Below are positions 1 to 8,098 of a stretch of 64,000 nucleotides of DNA, piece after piece. Location of the stretch: assembly GCF_018614585.1 (NCBI RefSeq), contig NZ_JAGGOI010000034.1, positions 103,015 to 167,014 of the forward strand, in the 5' to 3' direction. A program made the translations under genes and the position numbers. How positions within the stretch are numbered: position 1 is the first letter of the stretch; each line of letters starts with the position of its first letter. The DNA comes from Streptomyces sp. ISL-1 (GTDB lineage: Bacteria; Actinomycetota; Actinomycetes; Streptomycetales; Streptomycetaceae). Below the pieces are notes generated by a model. The model was not told where the DNA came from and did no database searches. It saw only the letters and a program-made list of their open reading frames with translations.

Positions 1-304
1 CCAGCGGATCGGCCTCGCGCTCGTCGAACGCGGCGAGCGCGCGCTCATTGGCCGCGGCGAGGCTCTGCGGGGTGCCGTCCCCATGGCTGCGCTCCTGCCC
101 CGCCGCGATATCGGCCATCAGCTCATTGGCCTGCGCCAGATGCGCTGCGGCCGCCCCGACGCTCCACTGCGACCCGGGGACCGGAACACCTGTGTCGGCA
201 ACCCCGCGCAGCAGCGCGGCGATGTCCTCGGCGGTGCCGCGTATGGCGTCACCAAGCCCCTCAGGCAGAGTGCCTCGTACTTCCTGCCCAGCCACTGACG
301 CCAC
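1..304 (-). CDS. DinB/mycothiol-dependent isomerase-like protein, N-terminal part
   Basis: The gene reads leftwards out of the window, so only about 101 residues are visible. The start is a GTG (complement of 302-304) with GGAGAG just upstream. The visible part is helical and carries the pattern W-S-V-G-A-A-A-A-H-L at about residues 47-56. A tryptophan followed by a conserved His in the first long helix is typical of the N-terminal domain of mycothiol-dependent maleylpyruvate isomerase-like proteins of the DinB superfamily, where that His helps bind a metal. Substrate unknown. The gene diverges from the gas-vesicle operon and is unlikely to be functionally tied to it. The family call is an inference from a short segment. 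Confidence 0.6.
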   Translation of the reverse strand, partial: MASVAGQEVRGTLPEGLGDAIRGTAEDIAALLRGVADTGVPVPGSQWSVGAAAAHLAQANELMADIAAGQERSHGDGTPQSLAAANERALAAFDEREADPL

Positions 305-682
305 GACTCTCCGCTCATCACCCTCGTACCGACAGCGGATCCCGCAGTCCGCCGACGAACCTGTTCGGGATCGCCCGCGTACCCAACCAGGCGAAGAAGG
401 CCGCGGCAAGAGCTTGAGCGTCAAGCCGGACGGTCGTGGCGTCGGCCTTTCCGTACCGCTGACGGCCAGTGACCGAAGCGCAACTCTCCGCCCCATCGCT
501 CCCAAAGCGTCAATGGGTCATAACGAACCATAATTAAGTACATGTCCTACTTTTCAGTGCATGCCCGCACGGAGATCGGGAACACGACATTTCGAGCGTC
601 CCGGTAAAGGGAGGACCCCGGCCGACGTGAGTGCGGGGTCGCCGACCGGACATCGGCAACGATGCAGGAGGAGACAGAGATC
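305..682. other. Divergent intergenic region upstream of the gvp operon
   Basis: No coding potential was recognised. The stretch 529-556 is unusually AT-rich for this DNA (it contains ATAATTAAG and TACTTTT) and is the likeliest place for the promoter of the gvp operon. No operator or riboswitch was recognised. An AGGAGGAG Shine-Dalgarno at 666-673 precedes the first gene. Confidence 0.35.
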
Positions 683-1276
683 ATGAAGAACGGCCAGGTA
701 GCACTTGCCCTTGCCGGCGGATACCTCCTCGGGCGCTCCCACAAGATGCGGTGGGCGCTGACGCTTGGCGGCATGGCGGCCGGCAGTCGCTTGCTTCCCG
801 GTAGGGACGCTTTGGGGACGAAACTCCTCAAGTCCCCCGAGCTGAGCAAGCTCACGGACACCGTGCGCGACGAGTTGCTGTCAGCGGGCAAGACGGCCGC
901 GGTGGCTGCAGCCGGCAATCGCATCAACTCGCTGAGTGACCGGATGCAGCGGCGAGCCTCGTCGCTTCGCGCCGGACCGGAGGCGGAGGAGCCGCGCGGC
1001 GAGGACGAGGAAGAGGAAGAGCCGCGCGGCGAGGACGAGGAAGAGCCGCGCGACGAGGACGAGGAAGAAGAGGAAGAAGAAGAGGAAGAAGAGTCGGCCG
1101 AGGAGGCCAAGGAGCAGGACAGGCAGCGGCCCGCGCGGAAGCCGGTCGCGAGCGAAGGCCGTACGAAGAAGGCTGCAGCCCGTCCCGCCGCAGACAAGAA
1201 GAAGACCACCGGCAGCCGGTCCTCCCAGAGCAAGAGCGCTGCCGCCGGTCGGTCCACACCGCGAAGCCGAGGGTGA
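683..1276 (+). CDS. Gas-vesicle accessory protein, GvpY/GvpT-like, acidic tail
   Basis: First gene of the gvp operon, 197 aa. The ATG at 683 is preferred over the ATG at 662 because AGGAGGAG lies 9 nt before it. Residues 1-35 are hydrophobic and Gly-rich and contain a GGYLLGR motif that could be membrane- or shell-associated. Residues about 94-141 are almost wholly Asp/Glu with embedded P-R-(G/D)-(E/D)-(D/E) units, and the end is Lys/Arg/Ser-rich. This matches the small charged protein that accompanies Streptomyces gvp clusters (often named GvpY or GvpT, sometimes mis-annotated as DNA primase). Its role is not established; an accessory or chaperone function in vesicle assembly is inferred from position. 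The acidic tail is encoded by an imperfect 27-nt DNA repeat around 985-1075. Confidence 0.6.
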   Translation: MKNGQVALALAGGYLLGRSHKMRWALTLGGMAAGSRLLPGRDALGTKLLKSPELSKLTDTVRDELLSAGKTAAVAAAGNRINSLSDRMQRRASSLRAGPEAEEPRGEDEEEEEPRGEDEEEPRDEDEEEEEEEEEEESAEEAKEQDRQRPARKPVASEGRTKKAAARPAADKKKTTGSRSSQSKSAAAGRSTPRSRG

Positions 1277-1282
1277 TGACCT

Positions 1283-2338
1283 ATGGCTGAACGATCAAAA
1301 GGTCAGTCTTCGGGCGGGCTCGGTACGTTGGCCAAGGAACTGCCTACGGACCGCTTGAAGGAAGAAGCACGGAACCTTGTTGGCGCTGTCGGAGAGCGAG
1401 CGTTCTCCACAGTGAAGCACAAGGTCGGGAGTCTGACACATCTCGGCGGGCTCGGCGGCGGCGCGGGGGCCAAGGCAGCGCTCGCTGGGGGCAAAGAGCT
1501 CATCAAGTCCAAGGTCGGCGACGGCGTTTCCCAGGCCACGGAGAAGGTCCAGGAGGCGGTGTCCGGAGGCCTGGGCGGAGACTCGAAGGACAAGAAGATC
1601 AAGGTCGTCAACATCGTCGAACACATCGATGTGGGCGTCCCCGTCTCCGTCGCGTACAACCAGTGGACGCAGTTCGAGGACTTCCCGACCTTCATGAAGA
1701 AGGTGGAGGACGTCGAGACGGAATCCGAGACGGAAACGAACTGGAAGGCGCAGATCTTCCTCTCTCACCGCAAGTGGAAGGCGACCGTCATCGAGCAGGT
1801 GCCGGACGAGCTGATCGTCTGGAAGTCGAAGGCTGACAAGGGCCATGTCGACGGGGCGGTGACGTTCCATGAGCTCGCGCCTCGCCTCACCAGGGTCCTG
1901 CTGGTTCTGCAGTACTACCCGCAGGGTCTGTTCGAGCAGACCGGGAACCTCTGGCGCGCCCAAGGCCGCCGGGCGCGGCTGGAGTTGAAGCACTACCGCC
2001 GTCACGTCATGAACCAGGTAATTCTCAACCCCGAGGAGATCGAGGGGTGGCGGGGTGAGGTGCGCGACGGCGAGGTTGTGCGCAGCGATGAGGAAGTGCG
2101 CGAGGACGAGGCGGCGGACGAGGAGGAGCAGGGCGAGGAGCGGCCCGAGGAGGAGGAAGAAGAGCAGCCCGAGGACGAGTACGAGGAAGAGGAAGAGGAG
2201 GAGGAAGAGGAACCCGAGGAAGAGGAACCTGAGGAAGAGGAACCTGAGGAAGAGGAACCTGAGGAAGACGAACCCGAGGCAGAGGACGAGAAGCCGGCCG
2301 GCCGTCGGCGTCGGCAGTCCTCGGCGAGGAGCAGGTGA
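1283..2338 (+). CDS. SRPBCC-domain gas-vesicle accessory protein (GvpZ-like), long acidic tail
   Basis: 351 aa, starting 6 nt after the previous stop, with GAGGGTG 8 nt before ATG. Residues 1-105 are helical and Gly/Lys-rich. Residues about 110-235 are a START/SRPBCC (cyclase/dehydrase-like) fold, with V-S-V-A-Y-N-Q-W-T-Q-F-E near its start and an R-R-A-R-L-E-L segment at its end. Residues about 245-340 are a Glu-rich tail ending in a basic RRRRQSSARSR. The tail contains a P-E-E-E-E pentapeptide repeat, seen in DNA as tandem 15-nt units from about 2213 to 2272. SRPBCC proteins are Streptomyces-specific members of gvp clusters. Ligand and function are unknown, and the tail could be an electrostatic chaperone segment for the hydrophobic GvpA (inference). 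Confidence 0.65.
   Translation: MAERSKGQSSGGLGTLAKELPTDRLKEEARNLVGAVGERAFSTVKHKVGSLTHLGGLGGGAGAKAALAGGKELIKSKVGDGVSQATEKVQEAVSGGLGGDSKDKKIKVVNIVEHIDVGVPVSVAYNQWTQFEDFPTFMKKVEDVETESETETNWKAQIFLSHRKWKATVIEQVPDELIVWKSKADKGHVDGAVTFHELAPRLTRVLLVLQYYPQGLFEQTGNLWRAQGRRARLELKHYRRHVMNQVILNPEEIEGWRGEVRDGEVVRSDEEVREDEAADEEEQGEERPEEEEEEQPEDEYEEEEEEEEEEPEEEEPEEEEPEEEEPEEDEPEAEDEKPAGRRRRQSSARSR
2213..2272 (+). repeat. 15-nt tandem repeat encoding P-E-E-E-E
   Basis: Four consecutive units close to CCTGAGGAAGAGGAA, one diverged to GAAGACGAA, inside the tail of the SRPBCC gas-vesicle gene. The repeat keeps the reading frame and yields a purely acidic, proline-punctuated polypeptide. Confidence 0.85.
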
Positions 2339-2343
2339 GCGTG

Positions 2344-2838
2344 ATGACCGTAGCGAGCTCAGGCAACCGCTACCTGGAGCGGCCCTCCTCAGGGGGCCTG
2401 GCAGAGGTAGTCGACCTGATCCTGGACAAAGGCCTGGTCATCGATATCTTCGTCCGTGTCTCGCTGGTGGGCATCGAGCTGTTGACGATTGACGCCCGAA
2501 TAGTCATCGCGAGCGTGGATACCTATCTGCGCTTCGCGGAGGCGGTGAACCGTCTCGACCTCGCCCGCACTGGAACCGAGACACGTGGCTTGCCCGGGTT
2601 GATGGAGGAAATCAGCGAGGGCGGGGCGAAGCACAAGACTAAGGGCGCCGTGGAAGGGGTGAAGGACAAGGCCAAGGAAATCATCCACGGTGACGACGAG
2701 GACGACGACGAGGACGAGGAGTACGAGAACGAGTCCGAGGAAGCTGACGAGCCCGAAGAAGAAGAGGAGCCGGAGCCGGAGGAAGTGAAGCCCCGACGCC
2801 GGTCGCGGCCCGCCAGTGGTAAGGCACGGGACCGATGA
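2344..2838 (+). CDS. gvpA: Gas vesicle structural protein GvpA, with acidic C-terminal extension
   Basis: Major shell protein of the gas vesicle, a rib-forming amphipathic protein. The GvpA core is clear at about residues 18-75: L-D-K-G-L-V-I-D-I-F-V-R-V-S-L-V-G-I-E-L, then the I-V-I-A-S-V-D-T-Y-L-R-F-A-E helix ending A-V-N-R-L-D-L. GTG codons at 2335 and 2341 are alternative starts; ATG 2344 gives the usual M-T-V start, with GAGGAG upstream. At 164 aa it is far longer than the roughly 70-residue cyanobacterial protein. The extra C-terminus (from about 85) is Lys-rich and then Asp/Glu-rich and ends in Arg. It overlaps gvpF by ATGA. This is the third gene in a row with an acidic tail. Confidence 0.9.
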   Translation: MTVASSGNRYLERPSSGGLAEVVDLILDKGLVIDIFVRVSLVGIELLTIDARIVIASVDTYLRFAEAVNRLDLARTGTETRGLPGLMEEISEGGAKHKTKGAVEGVKDKAKEIIHGDDEDDDEDEEYENESEEADEPEEEEEPEPEEVKPRRRSRPASGKARDR

Positions 2839-3632
2839 CGGAGTCCACGTCGCAGACGCCCGGGGCCGGCTGGTACGTCTACGGAGTCGTCCGGGAATCC
2901 GGGGCCACCACGGAGGTCGAGGCTCTGCCCACGGTGGCGAGTTCCGATGCGCACGTCACCTACGTCCGGCATCGCGGGATCGCGGCCGTCGTGAGCAAGG
3001 TGTCCGACGACCGGCCGCTCGGAACGCCCGACGACCTGCGCGCGCACGCCCAGGTGCTGGACTCGCTGGCGGCCGGGTCGGAACCCGTATTGCCCTTCCG
3101 GTTCGGGACGGTGCTGCGGGACGCACAGGCGGTGACCGATGAACTGCTGGTCGGCGGCTACGACGACTTCATGACCGCCCTCGACCGGCTGGAGGGCTCC
3201 GCCCAGTTCACGCTCAGGGCCCGGTACGTACAGGACGAGGTGCTGCGGGAGGTGCTGGACGAACAGCCGCAGGCCCAGCGGCTGCGCGAAGAGCTGAAGC
3301 ACATGTCCGAGGACGCCGGTTACTACCGGCGGATCGAGCTCGGCCAGATCCTTGCCGAGGCGATTGCCGACAAGCGTGACATGGACGCCGTGGAGATCGA
3401 CCGCTGTCTGGCGCCGCTCGCGGTTGCTGTGGCGCCGGAGGAACCGGGTGCCGCCGACGCGGTCGCGGATGTCTCCTTCCTGGTCGACGGGAAACGGCGT
3501 GCGGCCTTCGAGGAGGCGGCGGAGGACCTTGCGCGGCGCTGGCACGGCCGGATCCGGCTGCGCCTGTTCGGGCCGGTCGCCCCGTACGACTTCGTGACCG
3601 AGGCGATGGCCGGCCTCGGGGAGAGGCGTTAA
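2835..3632 (+). CDS. gvpF: Gas vesicle protein GvpF (GvpL/GvpF family)
   Basis: 265 aa, starting at an ATGA overlap with gvpA. GvpF/L proteins are minor, assembly-essential vesicle proteins thought to bind GvpA as chaperones. Family features are the opening Y-V-Y-G-V-V segment, the L-P-F-R-F-G-T motif (about residue 75) and the repeated alpha/beta module with R-L-F-G-P-V-A-P-Y near the C-terminus. Full length for the family. The paralogue at 4884 shares the same architecture and is called GvpL here; which of the two is F or L rests on position next to GvpA and GvpG. Confidence 0.85.
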   Translation: MTESTSQTPGAGWYVYGVVRESGATTEVEALPTVASSDAHVTYVRHRGIAAVVSKVSDDRPLGTPDDLRAHAQVLDSLAAGSEPVLPFRFGTVLRDAQAVTDELLVGGYDDFMTALDRLEGSAQFTLRARYVQDEVLREVLDEQPQAQRLREELKHMSEDAGYYRRIELGQILAEAIADKRDMDAVEIDRCLAPLAVAVAPEEPGAADAVADVSFLVDGKRRAAFEEAAEDLARRWHGRIRLRLFGPVAPYDFVTEAMAGLGERR

Positions 3633-3634
3633 CC

Positions 3635-3886
3635 ATGGGACTGTTCACCGGATTGCTGACCCTGCCGCTCGCGCCGGTCCGGGGCGTGGCGTGGATCGCC
3701 GAGCGGGTGCACGAAGAGGCGAACCGTGAGTTCACCGATCCAGCGGTCATCCGCCGGCGCCTGGAGGAAGTTCAGGAGGCGCGGGAGAGCGGCGAGATCT
3801 CGGAGGAAGAGGCGGCGGACCTGGAGGAGGAACTTGTGCGCCGCCTGTTGGCCGCGGGGCCTCCGCGCGGCGGCCTGGAGGTGTGA
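3635..3886 (+). CDS. gvpG: Gas vesicle protein GvpG
   Basis: 83 aa, 2 nt after gvpF, with GGGAGAGG as the ribosome site. The sequence opens with a hydrophobic G-L-F-T-G-L-L-T-L-P-L-A-P-V-R-G segment, followed by a charged helix with an E-I-S-E-E-E-A motif. This is the standard GvpG pattern (the P-L-A-P-V-R-G-V-x-W-I-A-E stretch is diagnostic). GvpG is a small accessory protein needed for vesicle assembly and probably works with GvpF/L. Confidence 0.88.
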   Translation: MGLFTGLLTLPLAPVRGVAWIAERVHEEANREFTDPAVIRRRLEEVQEARESGEISEEEAADLEEELVRRLLAAGPPRGGLEV

Positions 3887-3889
3887 TCC

Positions 3890-4417
3890 ATGCCGCGGAC
3901 AGAACGTGAACGCGGGGCGCCCGAGGCCGAGCAACGGCGCCGTTCCGGCGAACGGGAGTCCCCGGACCGCCACAGCACCAGGGACGGGACGTCTGGGCGG
4001 TCCCGCCCGAACGGTGACGAAGGCGAGGCGGACGAGCCGCGACGTCTCCGGGGCGACTCCGAGCCCGACGAGCGGCGACGCCGCCGGGGCGACTCCGAGG
4101 CGGACGAGTCGCGACGCCGCCGGGGCGACTCCGAGCCGGATTCATCACGCCGACGCCCGGCCATCACCGCGCGAAAGGCCGCCCAGTACGCGGCGCGCCA
4201 TGTCCAGGACTTCACCGGGGAGCCACCCGAGGGCGTGACCTCCCTGGAATCGACCGAGGACGGCTGGCAGGTGGGCATCGAGGTCGTCGAGACGCACCGG
4301 ATACCCGACTCCACCGACATCCTCGCCGTGTACCGGGTCGAGGTGGACGAGGAGGGAGAACTCGTCTCGTACCGCCGCGACCGCCGTTACTACCGGGGAA
4401 GGGCGGATGAGCAGTGA
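3890..4417 (+). CDS. gvpO: Gas vesicle protein GvpO with charged tandem repeats
   Basis: 175 aa; GGAGGTG 6 nt before the ATG. The C-terminal half (about 88-170) is the conserved GvpO domain: A-R-K-A-A-Q-Y-A-A-R-H-V, then G-W-Q-V-G-I-E-V-V-E, D-I-L-A-V-Y-R-V-E-V-D and Y-R-R-D-R-R-Y-Y-R-G. The N-terminal half is a low-complexity Arg/Asp/Glu region with three 12-residue units (residues 51-86). GvpO is a regulatory or accessory protein needed for vesicle formation in actinobacteria and haloarchaea. It overlaps gvpJ by GTGA. Confidence 0.85.
   Translation: MPRTERERGAPEAEQRRRSGERESPDRHSTRDGTSGRSRPNGDEGEADEPRRLRGDSEPDERRRRRGDSEADESRRRRGDSEPDSSRRRPAITARKAAQYAARHVQDFTGEPPEGVTSLESTEDGWQVGIEVVETHRIPDSTDILAVYRVEVDEEGELVSYRRDRRYYRGRADEQ
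4040..4147 (+). repeat. Three 36-nt tandem repeats in gvpO
   Basis: Each unit encodes R-R-(L/R)-R-G-D-S-E-(P/A)-D-E/S-(R/S), giving alternating basic and acidic blocks. Copies differ at a few positions. The repeat keeps the frame and lies outside the conserved GvpO domain. Confidence 0.85.
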
Positions 4418-4887
4418 CCATGAGCCAGGGCCCGGACTGGGCGGGCCCGAGCCGCGGCGGTACGAGCCCTGCCCGCCGGCCCTCTCACTCCGAACCGGCG
4501 AACCTGGCCGACATCCTGGAGCGCGTGCTCGACAAGGGCATCGTCATCGCGGGTGACATCCGTATCAACCTGCTGGACATCGAGCTGCTCACCATCAAGA
4601 TCCGGCTGATCATCGCTTCCGTCGACCGTGCTCGTGAGATGGGCATCGACTGGTGGGAGCACGATCCGACCCTGTCGGTGGGGGAGCGGGACGTCGTCGA
4701 GGAGAACGAGCGCCTGCGGCGCCGGATCGGCGAGCTCGAAGCCGGCCGCCGCTCGACCGCCGACGCAGGGCTCGGGCGTGCGGAGCCCCGGCAGGAGGAG
4801 GGAGAGGAGCGGGAGGAGCAGGAGGCGGAGCCGCGACGGCGTCCACCGGGCCGGAGGTCCGGTGGCGACAGGGGGTCAAGGCCATGA
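4414..4887 (+). CDS. gvpJ: Gas vesicle protein GvpJ (GvpA family)
   Basis: Minor shell protein of the GvpA family. The GvpA-like core at about residues 30-72 reads L-A-D-I-L-E-R-V-L-D-K-G-I-V-I, then D-I-R-I-N-L-L-D-I-E-L-L-T-I and I-I-A-S-V-D-R-A. It is followed by W-W-E-H-D-P-T-L-S, typical of GvpJ/GvpM, and an Arg/Glu-rich tail. The GTG at 4414 overlaps the gvpO stop; ATG 4420 is an equally good start. Overlaps gvpL by ATGA. Probably caps or nucleates the vesicle, as known for GvpJ. Confidence 0.85.
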   Translation: MTMSQGPDWAGPSRGGTSPARRPSHSEPANLADILERVLDKGIVIAGDIRINLLDIELLTIKIRLIIASVDRAREMGIDWWEHDPTLSVGERDVVEENERLRRRIGELEAGRRSTADAGLGRAEPRQEEGEEREEQEAEPRRRPPGRRSGGDRGSRP

Positions 4888-5699
4888 ACGACGCCGTTGC
4901 CACCTGGCTCTACGCCGTGGCGCCCACAGCGGGGACCAGTGTTCCGGCCGGTCTGAAGGGGGTGGCGGGCGAGCCCGTACGCGTCGTCGAGGGCGCGGGA
5001 CTCTCGGCCGTCGTCGGGTCGGTGCCGCTGAGTGATTTCGGGGAGGAGGAACTCCGCGCCCACCTGGAGGATCTGCCCTGGCTGGAGGCGGCCGTCCGGG
5101 CCCACCACTGGGTGATCGACAATGCGGCCCGCAGCGGGTGTGTCGTACCGCTGCGCTTTGCGACCATGTACCGCGACGACGCACGGATCCGCTCCCTTCT
5201 GGACGAACGACGAGCCGATTTCGATTCAGTACTGGACCTGCTCGCGGGCCGGACCGAGTGGGGCGTGAAGGCGTACGTGGACCCGCAGGCGTTCGTGCCG
5301 GACTCCCCGGGCGACCGGACCGGTGGCCACAGCAGCCCCGGCACCGCCTATCTACTGCGCCGAAAAGAGCAGCAGAGGGGACGGGAGACCGCGCATGTAC
5401 GTGCCACGGAGTGTGCGGAGGCGATCCACGCGGCGCTCGCCGAGCTGGCCGTGAGAACTGCGGAGCATCCGCCGCAGGACGCACGGCTGGCCGAGTACGA
5501 GGGGTGGATGGTTCTCAACAACTCCTACCTGGTGCCCGACCCACGCGTGGAGGAGTTCGCCGCCGCCGTGGCCTCCCTCGAACAGCGTTTCCCGGAGATC
5601 CGGCTGGAGCTCAGCGGCCCGTGGCCGGCGTACTCGTTCACCGCGATCAGCGACAGCGGACAGGACAGCGGACAGGAGGGTGAGAGCCGTGCTCAGTGA
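4884..5699 (+). CDS. gvpL: Gas vesicle protein GvpL (GvpL/GvpF family)
   Basis: 271 aa; the ATG at 4884 overlaps the gvpJ stop (ATGA). The reading frame stays open upstream, but that part is antisense-type GC-rich noise. Family marks are the opening W-L-Y-A-V-A, the V-P-L-R-F-A-T-M motif (about residue 89), the conserved W-G-V-K-A-Y-V module and a C-terminal S-G-P-W-P-A-Y-S-F repeat of the fold. It is the second GvpF/L paralogue of the operon and probably forms the assembly complex with GvpF. Confidence 0.85.
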   Translation: MNDAVATWLYAVAPTAGTSVPAGLKGVAGEPVRVVEGAGLSAVVGSVPLSDFGEEELRAHLEDLPWLEAAVRAHHWVIDNAARSGCVVPLRFATMYRDDARIRSLLDERRADFDSVLDLLAGRTEWGVKAYVDPQAFVPDSPGDRTGGHSSPGTAYLLRRKEQQRGRETAHVRATECAEAIHAALAELAVRTAEHPPQDARLAEYEGWMVLNNSYLVPDPRVEEFAAAVASLEQRFPEIRLELSGPWPAYSFTAISDSGQDSGQEGESRAQ

Positions 5700-5988
5700 A
5701 GAGCCCATCGGCGGGGACGAGCCCGTGCGCGGGGACGAGCCCGTGCGCAGGCCGTCGCGTGCGCTCGAGTCCCGGCAGGTCGCGCTGGTGGACCTGCTCG
5801 ACCGGCTGCTGGCCGGCGGCGTCGTGGTCACCGGAGACGTGACGTTGTGCATCGCCGATATCGACCTGGTCCGCATCTCGCTGAGGGCGCTGGTGGCTTC
5901 CGTACGCGAGGAGTGGATCGCCGGTGGCGGCGGCCGCGACGCCGGCGGGACCCTCCAGGGAACCGGAGGGCGTTATGACCGACAGTGA
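5689..5988 (+). CDS. gvpS: Gas vesicle protein GvpS-like (GvpA family)
   Basis: 99 aa; the GTG at 5689 lies 8 nt after GGAGGG, and 11 nt of it overlap the end of gvpL. The GvpA-like core at about residues 26-74 reads V-A-L-V-D-L-L-D-R-L-L-A-G-G-V-V-V, then D-V-T-L-C-I-A-D-I-D-L-V and A-L-V-A-S-V-R. It is the third GvpA-family paralogue of the operon and corresponds in position to GvpS of Streptomyces gvp clusters. Minor structural role inferred. Confidence 0.78.
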   Translation: MLSEEPIGGDEPVRGDEPVRRPSRALESRQVALVDLLDRLLAGGVVVTGDVTLCIADIDLVRISLRALVASVREEWIAGGGGRDAGGTLQGTGGRYDRQ

Positions 5989-6394
5989 GCGCGTGCGGCG
6001 AGACGGTGAGCCGGCCGTGAAGCGGACGCGGCACTACTGGAGGGCCGGAGCGGCGACGCATGCCCCCGCGGCAGGAACGCGTCGCACGCGTCTCACCCGC
6101 GACAACAGAGCCCGGGGGCCGGCGCGGCGCGTCACGATGGATCCCGAGTCGGTGGAGCGCGGTCTGGTGGGGCTGGTGCTCACCGTCGTGGAACTGCTGC
6201 GCCAGTTGATGGAGCGGCAGGCGCTGCGCCGCGTGGACGCGGGTGGTCTCAGCGACGAACAGGTGGAGCAGCTCGGACTGACCCTGATGGCGCTCGAGGA
6301 GCGGATGGCCGAGTTGCGTGAGCACTTCGGGTTGTCCCAGGAGGACTTGAACATCGACCTCGGACCGCTGGGGCCGCTGCTGCGGCGGGACTGA
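5975..6394 (+). CDS. gvpK: Gas vesicle protein GvpK
   Basis: 139 aa; the ATG at 5975 follows CCGGAGGG by 4 nt and overlaps gvpS by 14 nt. Residues 1-50 are basic and variable. Residues about 55-135 are the conserved GvpK domain: D-P-E-S-V-E-R-G-L-V-G-L-V-L-T-V-V-E, then L-L-R-Q-L-M-E-R-Q-A-L-R-R and L-S-D-E-Q-V-E-Q-L-G, ending in D-L-N-I-D-L-G-P-L-G. GvpK is an accessory protein needed for proper vesicle formation. Last gene of the operon. Confidence 0.9.
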   Translation: MTDSERVRRDGEPAVKRTRHYWRAGAATHAPAAGTRRTRLTRDNRARGPARRVTMDPESVERGLVGLVLTVVELLRQLMERQALRRVDAGGLSDEQVEQLGLTLMALEERMAELREHFGLSQEDLNIDLGPLGPLLRRD

Positions 6395-6445
6395 TACGCA
6401 CGCGGGAGAGTGGCATTGGGGAACCCCCGCGGATCGGAGGCTTCC

Positions 6446-7972
6446 ATGAGCGGCCGGGACACGCAGAGCCTGCACTGTCTGGTGACAGGCGCGACGGGTT
6501 ACATCGGTGGCAGGCTGGTGCCCGAACTGCTGGACGCGGGGCACCGCGTACGGTGCATGGCCCGGTCTCCGGACAAGCTGCGCGATCACCCCTGGGCAGG
6601 TCGTGCCGAGGTGGTACGCGGGGATGTGACCGATCCGGATTCGGTCGGCGACGCACTGCGCGGTATCGATGTCGCCTATTATCTGGTGCACGCCCTGCGG
6701 ACCGGAGACGACTTCGAGGAAACCGACCGCAGGGCCGCCCGGCTGTTCGCCGAGCGGGCCCGCGCCGCGGGCGTAGGGCGCATCGTCTACCTGGGCGGGC
6801 TGACCCCGGCCGATGTGCCGGAACGCGAACTCTCACCCCATCTGCGATCCCGCGCCGAGGTCGGCGAGACCTTCCTCCGCTCGGCCGTGCCTGCGACGGT
6901 GCTCCGCGCCGCGATCATCATCGGATCGGGTTCGGCGTCCTTCGAGATGCTGCGCTACCTCACCGAGCGGCTGCCGGTCATGGTCACCCCGAGCTGGGTC
7001 AGCACCCGCATCCAGCCGATCGCCGTCCGGGACGTGCTGCGGTATCTGGTGGGCAGTGCGCGAATGCCCGACGAGGTGAACCGGGCGTTCGACATCGGCG
7101 GGCCGGACGTCCTGACGTACGAGCAGATGATGCGGCGGTACGCGGTGGTGACCCGCCTTCCCCACCGTCTCATCCTGCGCGTACCGATGCTGACCCCCCG
7201 TCTGTCCGGCCTGTGGATCGGCCTGATCACGCCCGTTCCACCCTCCCTCGCCCGCCCGCTGGCCGAGTCGCTGCGCCACGAAGTCGTCTGCCGCGAGCAC
7301 GAGATCGCCCAGTACGTACCCGATCCGCCCGGTGCCCCGATCGGCTTCGACCAGGCCCTCACCCTGGCCGTTCAGCGCGTACGGGACGCCCAGGTCACCA
7401 CCCGCTGGTCCTCCTCCGCGCTGCCCGGCGCTCCGAGCGATCCACTGCCCTCGGACCCGGACTGGGCAGGGGGCAGCCTCTACATCGACCGGCGCGGGCT
7501 CGCCGTCGACGCATCACCGAAGGCGCTGTGGCAGGTCATCGAGGGGATCGGCGGTGACAACGGCTGGTACTCCTTCCCGCTTGCCTGGGCGGTACGGGGC
7601 TGGCTCGACCGGCTGGCCGGAGGCGTCGGACTCCGCCGTGGCCGCCGTGACGCCGCACGGCTGCGGGTGGGGGACTCGCTGGACTTCTGGCGCGTGGAGG
7701 AGATCGAACCGGGCCGGCTGCTGCGGTTGCGTGCGGAGATGCGTCTGCCGGGGCTCGCCTGGCTGGAGATGTACTCCGACCGCGACGGCCAGGGGCGCAC
7801 CCGCTACCGGCAGCGGGCGCTATTCCACCCGCACGGTCTGCTCGGGCATGTCTACTGGTGGAGCGTGTCGCCGTTCCATTCGGTCGTGTTCGGCGGCATG
7901 GCCCGCAACATCGCGCAGGCCGCCAGCCAGGCGGACGCCGTACACGACGGGCACGGCGCGAACCCGGGCTGA
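6446..7972 (+). CDS. NAD(P)-binding oxidoreductase with DUF2867 C-terminal domain
   Basis: 508 aa; the ATG at 6446 has GGAGG 5 nt upstream. The N-terminal half is an atypical short-chain dehydrogenase (YbjT-like): the T-G-A-T-G-Y-I-G dinucleotide motif is at residues 14-21, and V-A-Y-Y-L-V-H and V-Y-L-G-G-L follow. The C-terminal half (from about 330) matches DUF2867, an SRPBCC-like domain with W-Y-S-F-P and the final H-P-H-G-L-L-G-H-V-Y-W-W. Such fused proteins are common in Streptomyces. Reaction unknown. It sits 51 nt after gvpK on the same strand and may be co-transcribed, but no functional link to gas vesicles is visible. Confidence 0.75.
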   Translation: MSGRDTQSLHCLVTGATGYIGGRLVPELLDAGHRVRCMARSPDKLRDHPWAGRAEVVRGDVTDPDSVGDALRGIDVAYYLVHALRTGDDFEETDRRAARLFAERARAAGVGRIVYLGGLTPADVPERELSPHLRSRAEVGETFLRSAVPATVLRAAIIIGSGSASFEMLRYLTERLPVMVTPSWVSTRIQPIAVRDVLRYLVGSARMPDEVNRAFDIGGPDVLTYEQMMRRYAVVTRLPHRLILRVPMLTPRLSGLWIGLITPVPPSLARPLAESLRHEVVCREHEIAQYVPDPPGAPIGFDQALTLAVQRVRDAQVTTRWSSSALPGAPSDPLPSDPDWAGGSLYIDRRGLAVDASPKALWQVIEGIGGDNGWYSFPLAWAVRGWLDRLAGGVGLRRGRRDAARLRVGDSLDFWRVEEIEPGRLLRLRAEMRLPGLAWLEMYSDRDGQGRTRYRQRALFHPHGLLGHVYWWSVSPFHSVVFGGMARNIAQAASQADAVHDGHGANPG

Positions 7973-8098
7973 GCGCCACGACCCGCCGTCGCCGCCCAGG
8001 CCCGGGCCTGCGGGGACGATGCGTCACAAAAATGAGTCACCAAACGGACAGTGGCGTCGTCGGCCGGGCTCATGCAAGTGACTCAATGGCCGGGCAGT

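Noticed and set aside
4040..4147. Regular repeats as a CRISPR array
   Set aside because: The repeats are contiguous, without spacers, and encode protein within gvpO.
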